A DNA stretch of 64,000 bases from Rheum nobile (lineage: Eukaryota; Streptophyta; Magnoliopsida; Caryophyllales; Polygonaceae): contig WOAB01000226.1 of assembly GCA_027886185.1 (NCBI GenBank), positions 1,736,001-1,800,000 of the forward strand, given 5' to 3'. The notes below the pieces were generated by a model. It did not search any database, was not told where the DNA came from, and saw only the letters and a list, made by a program, of their open reading frames with translations. Both the position numbers and the translations under genes were made by a program. Shown piece by piece: positions 47,885 through 58,895 of the stretch. Position 1 is the first letter of the stretch. Each line of letters starts with the position of its first letter.

Positions 47885-48985
47885 GATGAGCTTATTTAGC
47901 AAAAAAAAAATGAGCATAGCTAACATCATCTTAATTTTATAAACTTTCGACCAAATCTATTTGGATTTATGTTTAAGCAATTGCGGAATTGTGACGAGGA
48001 GCACCGTTACATATTTGAATATTTGGTGATTTTCTGTGTTTTTTTTTTTGTATTTTTGTTACCTCCTTTTGACTAAATAAATATGGAAGGCGAAGGAAAA
48101 GTACAAGACATTCGAATGGATGAGAACAAAGACAAGCTTATGAGACAACCATCGGCAGCCTACTTTTCAAACTACAAAATATCTTTGTAAATTTCGTTAA
48201 GTTAAAAGGCGAAAATGAACCTTAATTCAAAAAAAAAAAAAACTTTCAAATATTAAAAGGTAGATAAAATCAAACTAAAGGATAAACCACAGTATGAAAG
48301 GAAAATTAGACTATTAAATGGTAGCGATAATAGTAAAAGAACGAGTTGAATCTAACTTAAATCTAAACGTTAATGAGTATCATGAGAAAAAGTAGTATTT
48401 CAAACACTATTATATATTAAAAGGTATTCCTATCGCTAATTGTCAAATATTATTATTTTTATAGATGCTAAACACTATCTTAAATACTATGGGAGTACTT
48501 TTTTAGCTTTACCAAACACATTTTGAATCACCCTTTTTACCCAAAAAAAAAATTCCGACATTGTGATAGTTTTAAATCACAGTGTTGCTACATTTATGAG
48601 ATCGGATGATGAATATTTGAAATTAATTGCATAAGTATGCTGTACATTTTGTGATGATATGCTCAGTGTTTGCCTTCTTATAGACACAAAATCATGTCAT
48701 TACATAAATTAAATACGTAGTAAATTATTTACTACTAATAGACTAACTACTAAAAGCATTTGCTTACAAATGGACCAATTTTTAATAGCCATGCCTTTTT
48801 GAGAAGAGTGGTGGTTTCATTACTTGGACAATAACCATTCACTAATTGTGGAATCATAAATCAGCCAACTCTAAGAAGGATGTGCCAAATTGTTTCAATA
48901 ATATATTTGGTGAAAATGATTTTATAAAAGTAACTTTAAAGATTGAAAAAGATAGAATAGATTATGGGGTGTAAATTCAACAAGC
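47885..48985. other. AT-rich spacer
   Basis: No coding frame, RNA gene or repeat unit I can support. Contains several A or T runs only. Confidence 0.6.
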
Positions 48986-48994
48986 CCACTTGAG

Positions 48995-49473
48995 ACTAAT
49001 GGAGAATCTAGTTATGGCTATATCATCCGAAATAGCAAAGAAAAATCCTTATTCATCTTTTGTGAAAAGTGCGGATTATCAACCCCATTAAAAACAGAAA
49101 TCATTGTGTTCATGAATGCTTTGTTTAAAGCTTATGAATTAGGCTTTAACAATATCCAAATTGAATGCGATAACTTTACAATTGTAAACGTTCTGAACAA
49201 AATTTGGCATTGTCCTTGGGATATTGAAATTTTAATTTCCGATATCCTTTGTGTATTACAATTGTTTTCTTCAGTGCAGATTTGTCACGTCTTCTAAGAA
49301 ACTAACGATGTTGCATACTATATTGCGAAGCTGGCGCAACGAAGTCCCTTGAAAGACTTTAGAGATAATTTAGAACTTGTAGTTCTCATCCGCAAGGATG
49401 CTATAGAACTGAGAAACCGTTTCTTTTATGGTTTCTTGTCTAATTTTTACCTTATCAAAAAAAAAAAAAAAAA
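48995..49473 (+). pseudogene. 5'-truncated LINE, RNase H end and poly(A)
   Basis: The frame encodes the RNase H-like end of a plant L1-type LINE: SSYGYIIRNSKEKS, TPLKTEIIVFMNAL, IQIECDNFTIVN and, after a stop, ETNDVAYYIAKLA. It ends in 17 A residues (49457-49473). A 9-bp target duplication CCACTTGAG flanks it at 48986-48994 and 49474-49482. It is therefore a complete, very short 5'-truncated insertion. Confidence 0.85.
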
Positions 49474-49803
49474 CCACTTGAGTTCAACCAAGCATATGCT
49501 CAAATGCTTAAACCATGTTTCACATTGGGACACAATGGGGCCATTTTTTTTTTCCAGTTGCACCACTTCTACTATCTTTCTACACACAAAAAAATGGAAA
49601 GTTTGCAAATTGCACGCTCCTAATTTGCTAACAATATCCTATTTTGGGTTGAGCAAGTTGTGCAAACCAAAGCCAACTCACAATTCCACAATGTGCCAAA
49701 AAGCTTCCTTTTCTTAAGCTTTTACTGATATTGTCATCATCCAATTCACATGACCTAAACCCTTTTATATATGGGTTGGATCACCGTGGACCTAAACCAC
49801 CAC

Positions 49804-50081
49804 CAGGGCCGGCCCAGAGGGGGACAGCATGGGCGCCGGCCCAGGGCTCCCAAATTTTTGGGGCCTCAAAAAAAAAATTTAGATATGTATATATGTGTTA
49901 AATATGGGTAACAAAAAGCCAACATAGTCTAGTGGTCTTAGAGCACACCTTTCTCCAATAGGTCATGGGTTCGATTCTAGAATTTTACATCTTTGTCTTA
50001 TTTTAAAAAAAAATAAGAGTTTATATAAGGGTTCCTAATTAAATTTCGCCTCGGGCCTTAAAAATGTTAGGACCGGCACTG
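49804..50081. mobile_element. hAT-type MITE (278 bp)
   Basis: The left end CAGGGCCGGCCC and the right end (read inward) CAGTGCCGGTCC form 12-bp terminal inverted repeats with two mismatches, of the hAT kind. The flanks ACCACCAC (49796-49803) and ACCACACA (50082-50089) look like an 8-bp target duplication that has since diverged. It has no coding capacity and contains a tRNA-like segment. Confidence 0.7.
49918..49985 (+). other. tRNA-like segment with A-box and B-box inside the MITE
   Basis: TAGTCTAGTGG at 49925-49935 fits a pol III A-box, and GGTTCGATTCT at 49968-49978 fits the B-box with one mismatch. The spacing of about 32 bp is tRNA-like. The flanks do not pair as an acceptor stem, so it is not a working tRNA gene; it looks SINE-derived. 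Confidence 0.6.
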
Positions 50082-50089
50082 ACCACACA

Positions 50090-50514
50090 TTAGTTTAATC
50101 TAATCTTTGAATTGTACAATTGGCAATTTGATTTGTTATCATCAACTTAATCCTACCCACATGATTAAGTTCTCTTTGTTTCAACTTTCCACATCACAAA
50201 ACCAAAAAAAAAATTGGCATTAAAGTCATGTATCCAGAGTTCTCTCATTTGATCCATGTCCAATTTATCTTTTGTGGGTCAATAGTACCTGATTTGAAAT
50301 TAGAACGACTCGCATGTTCCTCGCATCGATAACGGAAATGGATTCCATGTTAATCAATAAGAGAAGTTAATTGAGCATCATGTTGAAGTTGAACCCTTTG
50401 AGGTAGAAGAAGAACTATGAATGATCAAAAGTTGAATTAAAACTTAAAAAAAAATACAAAGACAAGACAGGACACATGACAAACACTTGGATCATTCTTT
50501 TTCCACTTGAACAC
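50090..50514. other. Downstream region of the AAA-ATPase gene
   Basis: No gene visible. It should contain the 3' UTR of the minus-strand ATPase; no canonical AATAAA signal stands out. Confidence 0.5.
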
Positions 50515-52193
50515 TCAAATATTCTTCTTCTTGTTGTCCTTTCCTTCTTCATCCTCATCAAACATCTCCATTTGGGCCCCACATTCCTCCCAACCACCAC
50601 CGCCACCCGCGGCGGCCACGTCATCCTCCTCCTCCAACGCCCTCTTCTCCTGCTCCTCCGCCTCCTCCGCAGCCAGCTTCTCCCCCACCACCCTCCTCTT
50701 CCTCTCCGCCGCTCTCCTCCTCAACTCCCCCAACAACTCCCTAACCGCCCTCCCCTTCTCCTTCCTGTGCCTTAACAGAACCTCGCTGACGTCAGCCGGC
50801 GTTATCTGCGCCGTCTCCACCACCATCCCCATCTCCTCCACCACCGCCACATCCTCAATTCCAAGGTAATTCCTCAGCAAAATCCTCAGCGACGGGAAAT
50901 TGCAGTATCCCATGTGAATGTGCATATCCATTCTCCCGCTCCTCAACAACGCCGGATCCAATCTCTCGATGTGATTCGTGGTGAACACGAAGATCCGCTC
51001 GCTCCCGCAACACGACCACAATCCATCGGTGAAATTCAACAGTCCAGATAGTGTAACGGAATTTCCCGACGGTCCCCCGGCGCCGCCGTTCCCTCCGCTG
51101 CCTTCTTCCGAAATCGATCCGTCGGGAAACCCTGACCTATCCGGATTCCCCGTCCTAACACTCCGATCCTTTGATTTCCGATTCGACAGACTGATCGAGC
51201 AATCTATGTCCTCGATCACGATGATTGATTTCGAGGTCGTCTTCATCAGAAGCTTCCGGAGCTCGGAGTTGCTGTTCACCTCCGTGAGTTCGAGATCGTA
51301 GATGTCGTAGCCGAGGTAGTTGGCCATGGCGGCGATCATGCTCGATTTCCCCGTCCCCGGCGGTCCGTACAGGAGGTAGCCTCTCTTCCACGCCCGGCCG
51401 GTCTTCTGGTAAAACGACTGTCCGGCGGCGAACTCCTTCAGATCCGCCATTATCTCCGATTTCCTCGCCGGATCCATCGCCAGCGTCTCGAACGTGCTCG
51501 GGTGCTTGAAGGGAACCGCCTCCCATGGCTGCGGGCCCCTCGAATCCAGAGTCCCGCCCCTCGAATTCGTGTACAAGTAACTGCATTATCATCGATTTAA
51601 ACATTCACTCCGATTCCGAAATTCGAAAATTAAAATACGCGGAGTTCGGGATTTTAAAAAATCAGTACTCACCGATCTTCGTTTTTCCGGCGGATTTCTT
51701 CCGAGCGCTGCATGATGTGATCAAGATAGGAACTGAGAATGAGCGACTTGTGGTGCTTGCGGAGTCGCAGCGTGAATCCGCGGCGTTCGTCCGGAAGCGG
51801 CCGCCACGAGAACGACGGCGACTGGCGCTGCGTGACGGTGTGCTCCCACTGGACGGCGGCGCCGCGGAACGTGTCCGCAACGGTGTCGTTCGACGACAGG
51901 CCAAACGTAATGGTGCTGGAGTTGAGGGCGCGCGTGAGGCTGAGGCGGTGACTTGCGGTGGACGAAGCGGCGGCGCTGAGGTAAAGCTGAACGGCGTTGT
52001 AAAGCTCGTTCGTATTAACGCCGTCGATCTCCGTGATGTCGAAGTAACAGTAAGAGGAGAAGTAGTTTGAGAGGCGGGATACCGCCTTCATGACGGCGAA
52101 GCGGAGCTCCGGCGGGAAAAGCGTAGAGAGGAGCGTTTGGCAGAAGGCTATGACTCCCATTAGAGAAGCCATGGCTGTCCAGACTTCCCTCAT
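50515..52193 (-). CDS. AAA-ATPase, BCS1-like plant family (At5g57480/At4g25835 type)
   Basis: Two exons: 52193-51673 (ATG, MREVWTAMASLMG) and 51580-50515 (stop), joined across a 92-bp intron (donor GTGAGT, acceptor GCAG) to give RYLYTNSRGG at the joint; about 528 residues. The N-terminus has a hydrophobic segment (SLMGVIAFCQTLLSTLF), then the AAA-associated domain (YFDITEIDGVNTNELY, FGLSSNDTVADTF). The ATPase core has Walker A GPPGTGKSSM, Walker B SIIVIEDIDCS, and FTTNHIERLDPALLRSGRMD with sensor 1 and the arginine finger region. An insert rich in Gly/Ser and a long acidic/basic C-terminal helix are present. The frame is intact and all key residues are kept, so it is likely functional. Members are membrane-anchored ATPases; the exact substrate is unknown. 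Confidence 0.95.
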
Positions 52194-52271
52194 TTCTGTA
52201 ATCTTTCAGTTTCTTGATTTTCTGATGATCTGAGGCTTGGAATTTATACAGCAAAAACTGAAGAAAGGGGA

Positions 52272-52280
52272 AATATATAG
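52272..52280 (-). promoter_or_regulatory. Likely TATA box of the AAA-ATPase gene
   Basis: CTATATATT on the minus strand, about 80 bp upstream of the ATG at 52193. A second candidate, GTATAAATT, lies near 52244. Confidence 0.5.
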
Positions 52281-52299
52281 GGAAATCTTTTTTTTCCTG

Positions 52300-53365
52300 G
52301 AGTTGGTGATACTGAAATTATATGTTTTGGATTTGCCTTATTTAGCCCTGTTGAAGATCTCTCAAAATCTCAAAGCTTCTTTTTAATGCTGTTGGTGGTG
52401 TGTTTGAGCAGACTAGCAGTAGCAGTAGTAGTTGTGCTTTCAGAATCCAGAGAAACAAGAAGAAGAAAAGTTTGAAGCCTCAAAAAGTGGGAGGTGGTGG
52501 GGATAAGATTGGCTGGCTTGGCTTGAGATAGAGTGTATGTATAATAAGAACAAAGGAAATACAGAAGAGGAACATCAAATAGCTAGGGTGCAAAAGCCAA
52601 AAACTGTTGCACAACTTTTTCAGTTTACAAAGGACATCAGAGTCAGAAATCAAAGGTGGCTATTATCACCAATGGCTATGTCTAATGGGGCCTATGAGTA
52701 TGGATGGATCATGGATGCTGATGGTGATTCTCCTTTGATATCTTTTTCTCTCAATTTTATTCCAAAGTTTATCCACATAATTTGATGCTCTTTTACTAAT
52801 TTATTCATGTCAAATGGATTGTACAAATTGTATTGTGTGATGAAGTTTGTGGGAATTTTAGTACTACTATATGTTTTTTAGGTATTCCATGCCCCCTTTT
52901 TTAGTTTAATGGTTGAAATGTGATGAGATGTGGAAAGGGTGATTTACATTTAAAGTGAAAAACTTTTTAGATTTATGAAGAAAAGCGACAAGCTGACAAA
53001 TGACTAGTGAAGAAATTGGAGTTTGCCAGGGTGTTTTTAACTAAAGTTTGTTTCTCAGTTAGTTCATTTTTTTTGGTAAAGTGGAGTGGAAATGAAGATC
53101 AGAAAAAAAGACTGTAGATGGAGACAGAGTAGAGAAGCAGATGCAGTTATGAAATTTCATTTTCAAGTTTGTTTAGATTTTATTTCTGGTTTGTGGAGGA
53201 GAGATATGAAGGTTTTTTTAGACCATCTATAATGGAGGTATTCCACATGAATATTTTGTATAATTAAATGATTAAAAACTTAAAAAATCTCAGAATTTTA
53301 GAGAAAATCAATAAAACACTATCTTGTAGTGTACTCTATATTAATACTTGTGATTTTAGAAGAAA
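52300..53365. other. Upstream flank of the AAA-ATPase gene
   Basis: AT-rich sequence without convincing genes. A plus-strand ORF of 82 codons at 52537 has no recognisable motif and is not called. Confidence 0.5.
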
Positions 53366-53947
53366 CTAGTTTAGTTTCACGTGTCGTGCATGGGTTTGGA
53401 TAAATTTTATATTGATATTTTTTAATTATTAAAAATGTATCGACTTCACATTATAAATGAATTAAATCAATAAAAAAATATTTAATAAATGACAAAATAA
53501 ATGAAATTAAGATAAGTATGATAATAAAAAAATATCTACTAATAATCAATTACTAAAGATCAAAGTGATTTCGTACATACGTAATATGTTGAATCATGTC
53601 GTATACCTATAAATAAATGAGTTAAAAGGAAATTTGAATAAAATGTGACTAATTAAATGAAAAAACTAAAAGAGAATATTCAAAAAATACCTAATATATT
53701 CTATGTAATATGAAAATCATGATCAAATGTGAATAATCTATATGTTGAAAAGTAAATCAAGATCATATCTAAAATATGTTATATAATAATAAGAAGAAAA
53801 AAATATAATTTAGTGACATGACACGATATAAAGTAGACTTGTGACAATATGTAACACTCCAAATTTGTAATCATATATAAGGATTAGAATACTACTCATT
53901 TCAACAAGAGTTCTTCCTTTTCATGATTCAAGTGAGGACAAAGAACT

Positions 53948-54022
53948 ATGAAGTTAAGCATGTTAGGGCCGAAGTAGTACCAGGATGAGTGACATTCTGG
54001 AAAGTTCTCGAGTTGGCATGGG
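53948..54022 (+). other. 5S rRNA-derived domain in the left Cassandra LTR
   Basis: GAAGTTAAGCATGTTAGGGC followed by AGTAGTACCAGGATGAGTGA matches the box A and box C part of plant 5S rRNA with changes. The box C end reads CATTCTGGAAAGT against CCTCCTGGGAAGT. Confidence 0.88.
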
Positions 54023-54268
54023 CTGACACTTCTAAGGCTTCGAGTCTTACAAATGGTATCAGAGCCGACTTTGGATTACGAGTGGGCTTGGTTCGGTGGA
54101 CAGCCGCTCGATCCAGAGGGCGGTCTTTGGGCCTTGAGGAGGTCGTCAAGGGTTTAAAGTGAGAGTGATTGTAACACCTTAAATTTGTAATCCTTTATAA
54201 GGATTAAGTGTTACTCATGTCAACAAGAGTTCTTCCTTTTCATGGTTCAAGTGAGGACAAAGAATTAT

Positions 54269-54342
54269 GAAGTTAAGTGTGCTAGGGCGGGAGTAGTACT
54301 AGGATGGGTGGCCTTCTGGAAAGTTTTCGGGTTGGCATGGGA
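54269..54342 (+). other. 5S rRNA-derived domain in the right Cassandra LTR
   Basis: GAAGTTAAGTGTGCTAGGGC and AGTAGTACTAGGATGGGTGG, closer to authentic 5S rRNA than the left copy. The pol III internal control regions are still recognisable. Confidence 0.88.
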
Positions 54343-55330
54343 TGACATTTCTAAGGTCTCAGGTCTTACACAATTAATGATGTAGCGCAATGTCAAAACT
54401 ACAAGTGGTCTTAGCTATGTTTTACTTTAGTATTATAAAGTAGATTACACATCAAAGGTTCAAACCAATCGTATAAATGGTTAGCCTTAGAAATTTTGAA
54501 ATATATAGGTATGAACTTAGTTAAAATATATGATAATATGTTGTCCCTTAGTACTATTTAAATAAATTTTGAAATAATATTGTTCCACAAACAATAAATA
54601 TCTACTTAATTTTTTTGAGATATTTGAATATTATTAATTGAAGCAACAGTAAATCCTAGTATATATAATACATCATTTAGATAGATATTTATGATTGGAT
54701 TGAATTTCAAATCTAGAAAAAATAATCAAAATAACAAAAAAGAAATTTGATTTAGATATTTACTTGCTCTATTGTTGAATGTGTGTATCATCTGTTTTGT
54801 TGTTGTGTTTGATATATTGGGAATCATATTTAATTGTCTGGACACTTTGATCAATACAAAATTGAATCTTTTTAATTACCAAATGAAATGTAATGTCTAT
54901 ATTTCCCTAGATTTGGCTTTTTTACATCATCAGATATTGTTTACCTTATAAAAGCTCACTGTGATTCTCAACTTCTGCAAATACAGATCTAGAACCCGTG
55001 GAGTCTCCATAGGAAGAAAACTCAAATGGAGTTCTGACGATTATATTTCATTGAAGAAGACACATGCAATTTTGTCCATTTTTTTAATTAATAATCTTTT
55101 GTAATGTATTTGTAATATTCATAATTGATTTGTAATCTTGCTAATTGATTGATTTGTAATATTTCTAATTGATTTGTATTTAAATAAGGAAAGATTGGTA
55201 TTTGGTTTAGAATAGAAAATTTTAATATATAATTAAATTTATTTAAAAAATGAAAAAAGGGAAAATGATATGTGACAAATTGAATGTATGAGCTCCATAT
55301 GGCATTAGTATATTTTATATATATAGTAGA

Positions 55331-56498
55331 TTTGAGGTTTTAAAAAATGTAAAATTTTAAGAAAATGACATGTTGGTAATTTATTGTATGGGTGCCATGT
55401 GGCAAAAGAAAGTATGGGTAGATTAATTGAAAATTTATAGTATTTGATTTTAAATTTTATTATAATTATCAATTAATAATCTGATATAATTTTTAAGTGA
55501 ATTAATAAAGAAAAGTATTACATCAAGATATACTAAATCATATCCAATCAAATCATAAAGATTTTCCTAAGGCTTAAATTGGAAACAAATATATAAAGTA
55601 TTGAATTTGGAAATAGGATAAAGATTTTATATTGAATTATTATATTAAATTTTGGAAAAAAAAAGAAGAAAAAATGTCAAGTGACAGAATAAATATGAGT
55701 GTACCGTGTGACATAAGAAGGCGGTATGTTTAGTAGGGAGTCCCATGTGGCATATAATGGTTTTGGTTTAGTAAATATATATATTAGATTATGACATTAA
55801 TTTTTAATTTGTATTTTTAAAATATCAAAAATACTACAAATATCATCATTAAAGATGCTTTTAAGGGAGGGATGTTTACATCTATGTAAATCTGGTCAAT
55901 CACTAATTACTAGTGTTAATGATACTACTATTGACTCTAATTTACTCATGATTCGACGATTTATGAAAATAAGAAGAAAGAAATCAAATCCTCTGCACTG
56001 TTGATTTTTTGCAGTTTTTGAAATATTCTGTTTTATTGTGGTTGGTTCCTATAAACCGATGAAGAAACCTTCTTTATTCTCTGATTACGTCTGAGTTTTC
56101 TTGAGGTAGGAGTGAAAATCTTCACAGTTTCAACATTGATTTGATGACCCTATTTCTGCCTTTTTGTTTGTAATTTAATTTACTCCAAAATTTCATTCAT
56201 AGAGGTTTAATGGCCAGATTTTACAATTTTATACAGTATGAATCTCTTGCTTGTAATAATCCAACCATATCTTCATTCTTCAAGCATATAAAACAAGTTT
56301 CATAATTGTTTCACGCCCACATAAAACACATCCAAATATTGCAGAATGTGATCCAGTATTTGCTTCAAACCACAAATGATTAATAACCTGTCTTTAATCA
56401 TGTATATCATCTCAATAGTATTTTCCTAGACCCAATAATTTCTCGTTTGAGATTCAAGTAATTCAACGGACCAAATGATTACTGAATGTAGTAAGTTG
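55331..56498. other. AT-rich region with degenerate CCATGTGGCA repeats
   Basis: No genes. Three related stretches, each with a CATRTGGCA word and a nearby TATATATA run, occur near 55290, 55395 and 55740, looking like degenerate repeats of one element end. Confidence 0.5.
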
Positions 56499-58246
56499 GT
56501 GCTCGTTTGGTTAAAGAGAGGGAGTGCAATTTCTTGGAATTTATTCTCATAAAGTAAGTTTTTGGGATTTACAATTCCTAAGAATTAAAAAATTATGTTT
56601 GGTTAACATTTTAATCATGTGATATTGAAAACTATATTTTGTTTGATTGGATGTGGGAAGTTTGTAGGAATTTATATAAAATTACTACTATAACCATATA
56701 AATATAATGAGAGAAGAAAATCTTGAGAGAGGGTAATATTTTGAGAGAGGGTAATTAGGTGATTTGGGGATTAAAATAAGGCAGAATTTAAGTAAACCAC
56801 CCCTTAAATAGGGCACTTTACCCACAATCACCCCTTATACACGAAATTACTTACAACCACCCATTAAACAAATTCCGTTAGCAACGAGCCACCCATTTAC
56901 TGTTCTGTCCATTTTCTACTGTTATCTCATGCGAAATTACAAATATGCCCCTCATTTTAATTTTTCCCCAATTGTTTTTTATTTTAATAACAAAATATAT
57001 TATAATATTTAATATATAAAATAAAAACACATTTGTAATGACCCAATCTAAAAAATTTCGGGTCGAACGGGTCGGGTCACTTTAAACCCAATACTTTTTG
57101 GGTCGGGTCTCGACCCAGAAAACGCGGATCGGGTCGGTTTTGCAGGTCAGGTAAAATATTGATAGCTCTAAATCGGACCAAACCGGTTTTAATATTTTGA
57201 ATGGTTAGGTACAGGTTCGGGTCGACCCAGCGGGTCGAGAGCGCCATTTCAAAATTTTATAAAATAATTATTAAAATAATATTTTAATTAAAACAAAAAA
57301 ATAAATAACAAAGATTATTATATAATATTTTAATAACAAAATGTGTTTTTATTTTATATATTAAATATTATAATATATTGGGTCAAAAGTGATCCGACCC
57401 GTTCAACCCAAAATTTTCTGGGTTGGGTGACCCGTTGGGTCATTACAAATGTGTTTTTATTTTATATATTAAATATTATAATATATTTTATTATTAAAAT
57501 ATTATATAATAATCTTTGTTATTTATTTTTTTGTTTTAATTAAAATATTATTTTAATAATTATTTTATAAAATTTTGAAATGGCGCTCTCGACCCGCTGG
57601 GTCGACCCGAACCTGTACCTAACCATTCAAAATATTAAAATTGGTTTGGTCCGATTTAAAGCTATCAATATTTTACCTGACCTCCAAAACCGACCCGATC
57701 CGCGTTTTCTGGGTCGAGACCCGACCCAAAAAGTATTGGGTTAAAAGTGACCAGACCCGTTCGACCCGAAAATTTTTAGGTTGAGTCATTACAAATGTGT
57801 TTTTATTTTATATATTAAATATTATAATATATTTTGTTATTAAAATAAAAAACAATTTGGGAAAAATTAAAATGAGGGGCATATTTGTAATTTCGCATGA
57901 GATAACGGTAGAAAATGGACGGAACAGTAAATGGGTGGCTCGTTGCTAACGGAATGTGTTTAATGGGTGGTTGTAAGTAATTTCGTGTATAAGGGGTGGT
58001 TGTGGGCAAAGTGCCCTATTTAAGGGGTGGTTTACTGAAATTCTGCCTTAAAATAATGGGAGAAGAAAATGTTACCTACTCTCTTGTAGGTAAGTGTACT
58101 TCCTGTATAATGGAGGAATTTGAAATCCCATTAATTTAAATACATGGGTTTTCTAGATAGAAAAAGAGTAATCAAACACATGTACTTGATTCCACTTTCT
58201 GAGATATTTAAATTCCTATGAATTTGCTTCTAAACCAAACAAGCAC
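56499..58246. mobile_element. MITE with GTGCTTGTTTGGTT ends, split by a second element
   Basis: The left end GTGCTCGTTTGGTTAAAG and the right end (read inward) GTGCTTGTTTGGTTTAGA form terminal inverted repeats. TTG lies on both sides (56496-56498, 58247-58249), a possible 3-bp target duplication. Without the inner element it is about 470 bp. The TTTGTTTGGTT style ends are common in plant PIF/Harbinger or hAT MITEs; the superfamily is not settled. Confidence 0.65.
56779..58048. mobile_element. 1.27-kb inverted-repeat (foldback) element
   Basis: The two halves are long near-perfect reverse complements: AGGCAGAATTTAAG / CTTAAATTCTGCCT-like ends, with arms of roughly 500-600 bp. The arms contain GGGTCGGGTC-rich blocks and AT-rich blocks. 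The duplicated flank is TAAAATA (56772-56778, 58049-58055). No coding potential beyond chance ORFs. A transcript across it would fold into a long hairpin. Confidence 0.8.
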
Positions 58247-58249
58247 TTG

Positions 58250-58860
58250 ATCCCTCTATTCGGATTTAATTGTTTTTTTAGTCCATAAATTTTTATGAAG
58301 ACATATTTCGTCTTAAAAAATGGTTCATAAATATTTGTCATTTTATATATTTTGCAATTCTTTTAATTTTACCCAATATAAGAAAATAAACATTTACATG
58401 CTGGAGGCGTGTATGGAGATATTGATGTTGGGAATGGTGTACCACTTCATGTTGGCAAGACTAGAGCAGTTTAGACCGGTCGAACCAGGTAATCAAGACC
58501 TAACAAAAAAAAGAAGATAAACATTTATTAAGAGTATTTTAGTAAAATTTTAACTTTTTTTTATATATCTGTTTAATTGTAGAATGATAATTATAGAATG
58601 ACAAGTAAGATTTTGGTTCTGGTGAAACAACTCCTTAGAGTAAAACGATAGTACAAATAAGAGTCATTTGATTAGAAATAAAGCAATGACCCAGATTGAA
58701 ACTAAAAGGGTATAAATTATTATAATGGACTGCACACATACCATAATTATTATTCTCCATGTGATTTTAGGGATACTTTTACCCAAATCCCATAAAATCT
58801 CACTTCACTTTTTACTTTCCTGAAACCGTCACCCTCTCTCTCAGTTACTCCATCTCTCTC
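58250..58860. other. Non-coding spacer
   Basis: AT-rich with no gene I can support. Confidence 0.5.
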
Positions 58861-58895
58861 TTTCCATTTGAAGCGTCTTCAACCTGCAACTTCAT

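Larger units (their letters stand above)
53850..54370 (+). mobile_element. Cassandra TRIM retrotransposon, complete
   Basis: Two LTRs of 202 and 201 bp (53850-54051, 54170-54370) start TGTAACAC and end TCTTACA. The left is followed by PBS TGGTATCAGAGCC (54054-54066), and the right is preceded by a purine-rich AAAGTGAGAGTGA. Both LTRs hold a 5S rRNA-derived domain (GAAGTTAAGC, AGTAGTACYAGGATG). The flanks CAATA and CAATT are a 5-bp duplication with one change. This is the defining structure of Cassandra. It has no coding capacity and depends on other elements for movement. Confidence 0.92.
53366..55330 (-). mobile_element. Possible non-autonomous Helitron
   Basis: On the minus strand the segment starts TCTACTATATATATAAA, preceded by A, and ends ACTAAACTAG, followed by T. 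This fits Helitron rules (5' TC, 3' CTAG, insertion between A and T). Eight bases before the end lies CCCATGCACGACACGTG, a decayed short hairpin. No Rep/helicase coding is seen. The start could instead be at 55788, where TCTAATATATATATTTAC is similar. It contains a Cassandra element. The call rests on short signals. Confidence 0.4.

Noticed and set aside
49918..49985. Functional tRNA gene
   Set aside because: A-box and B-box are present but no acceptor stem pairs and no anticodon arm is convincing; it lies inside a MITE.
50978..51301. Plus-strand ORFs over the AAA-ATPase (50476-51301, 51525-52070)
   Set aside because: Opposite-strand shadows of a conserved protein gene with high GC content.
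52537..52785. 82-codon plus-strand ORF upstream of the AAA-ATPase
   Set aside because: No recognisable motif, divergent from the ATPase promoter region, length expected by chance.
53948..54342. Genuine 5S rRNA genes
   Set aside because: Only the inner 5S-derived part is present within LTRs flanked by PBS and PPT; this is Cassandra.
57343..57543. 66-codon ORF in the foldback element
   Set aside because: Low-complexity AT-rich translation within the inverted repeat; no support.
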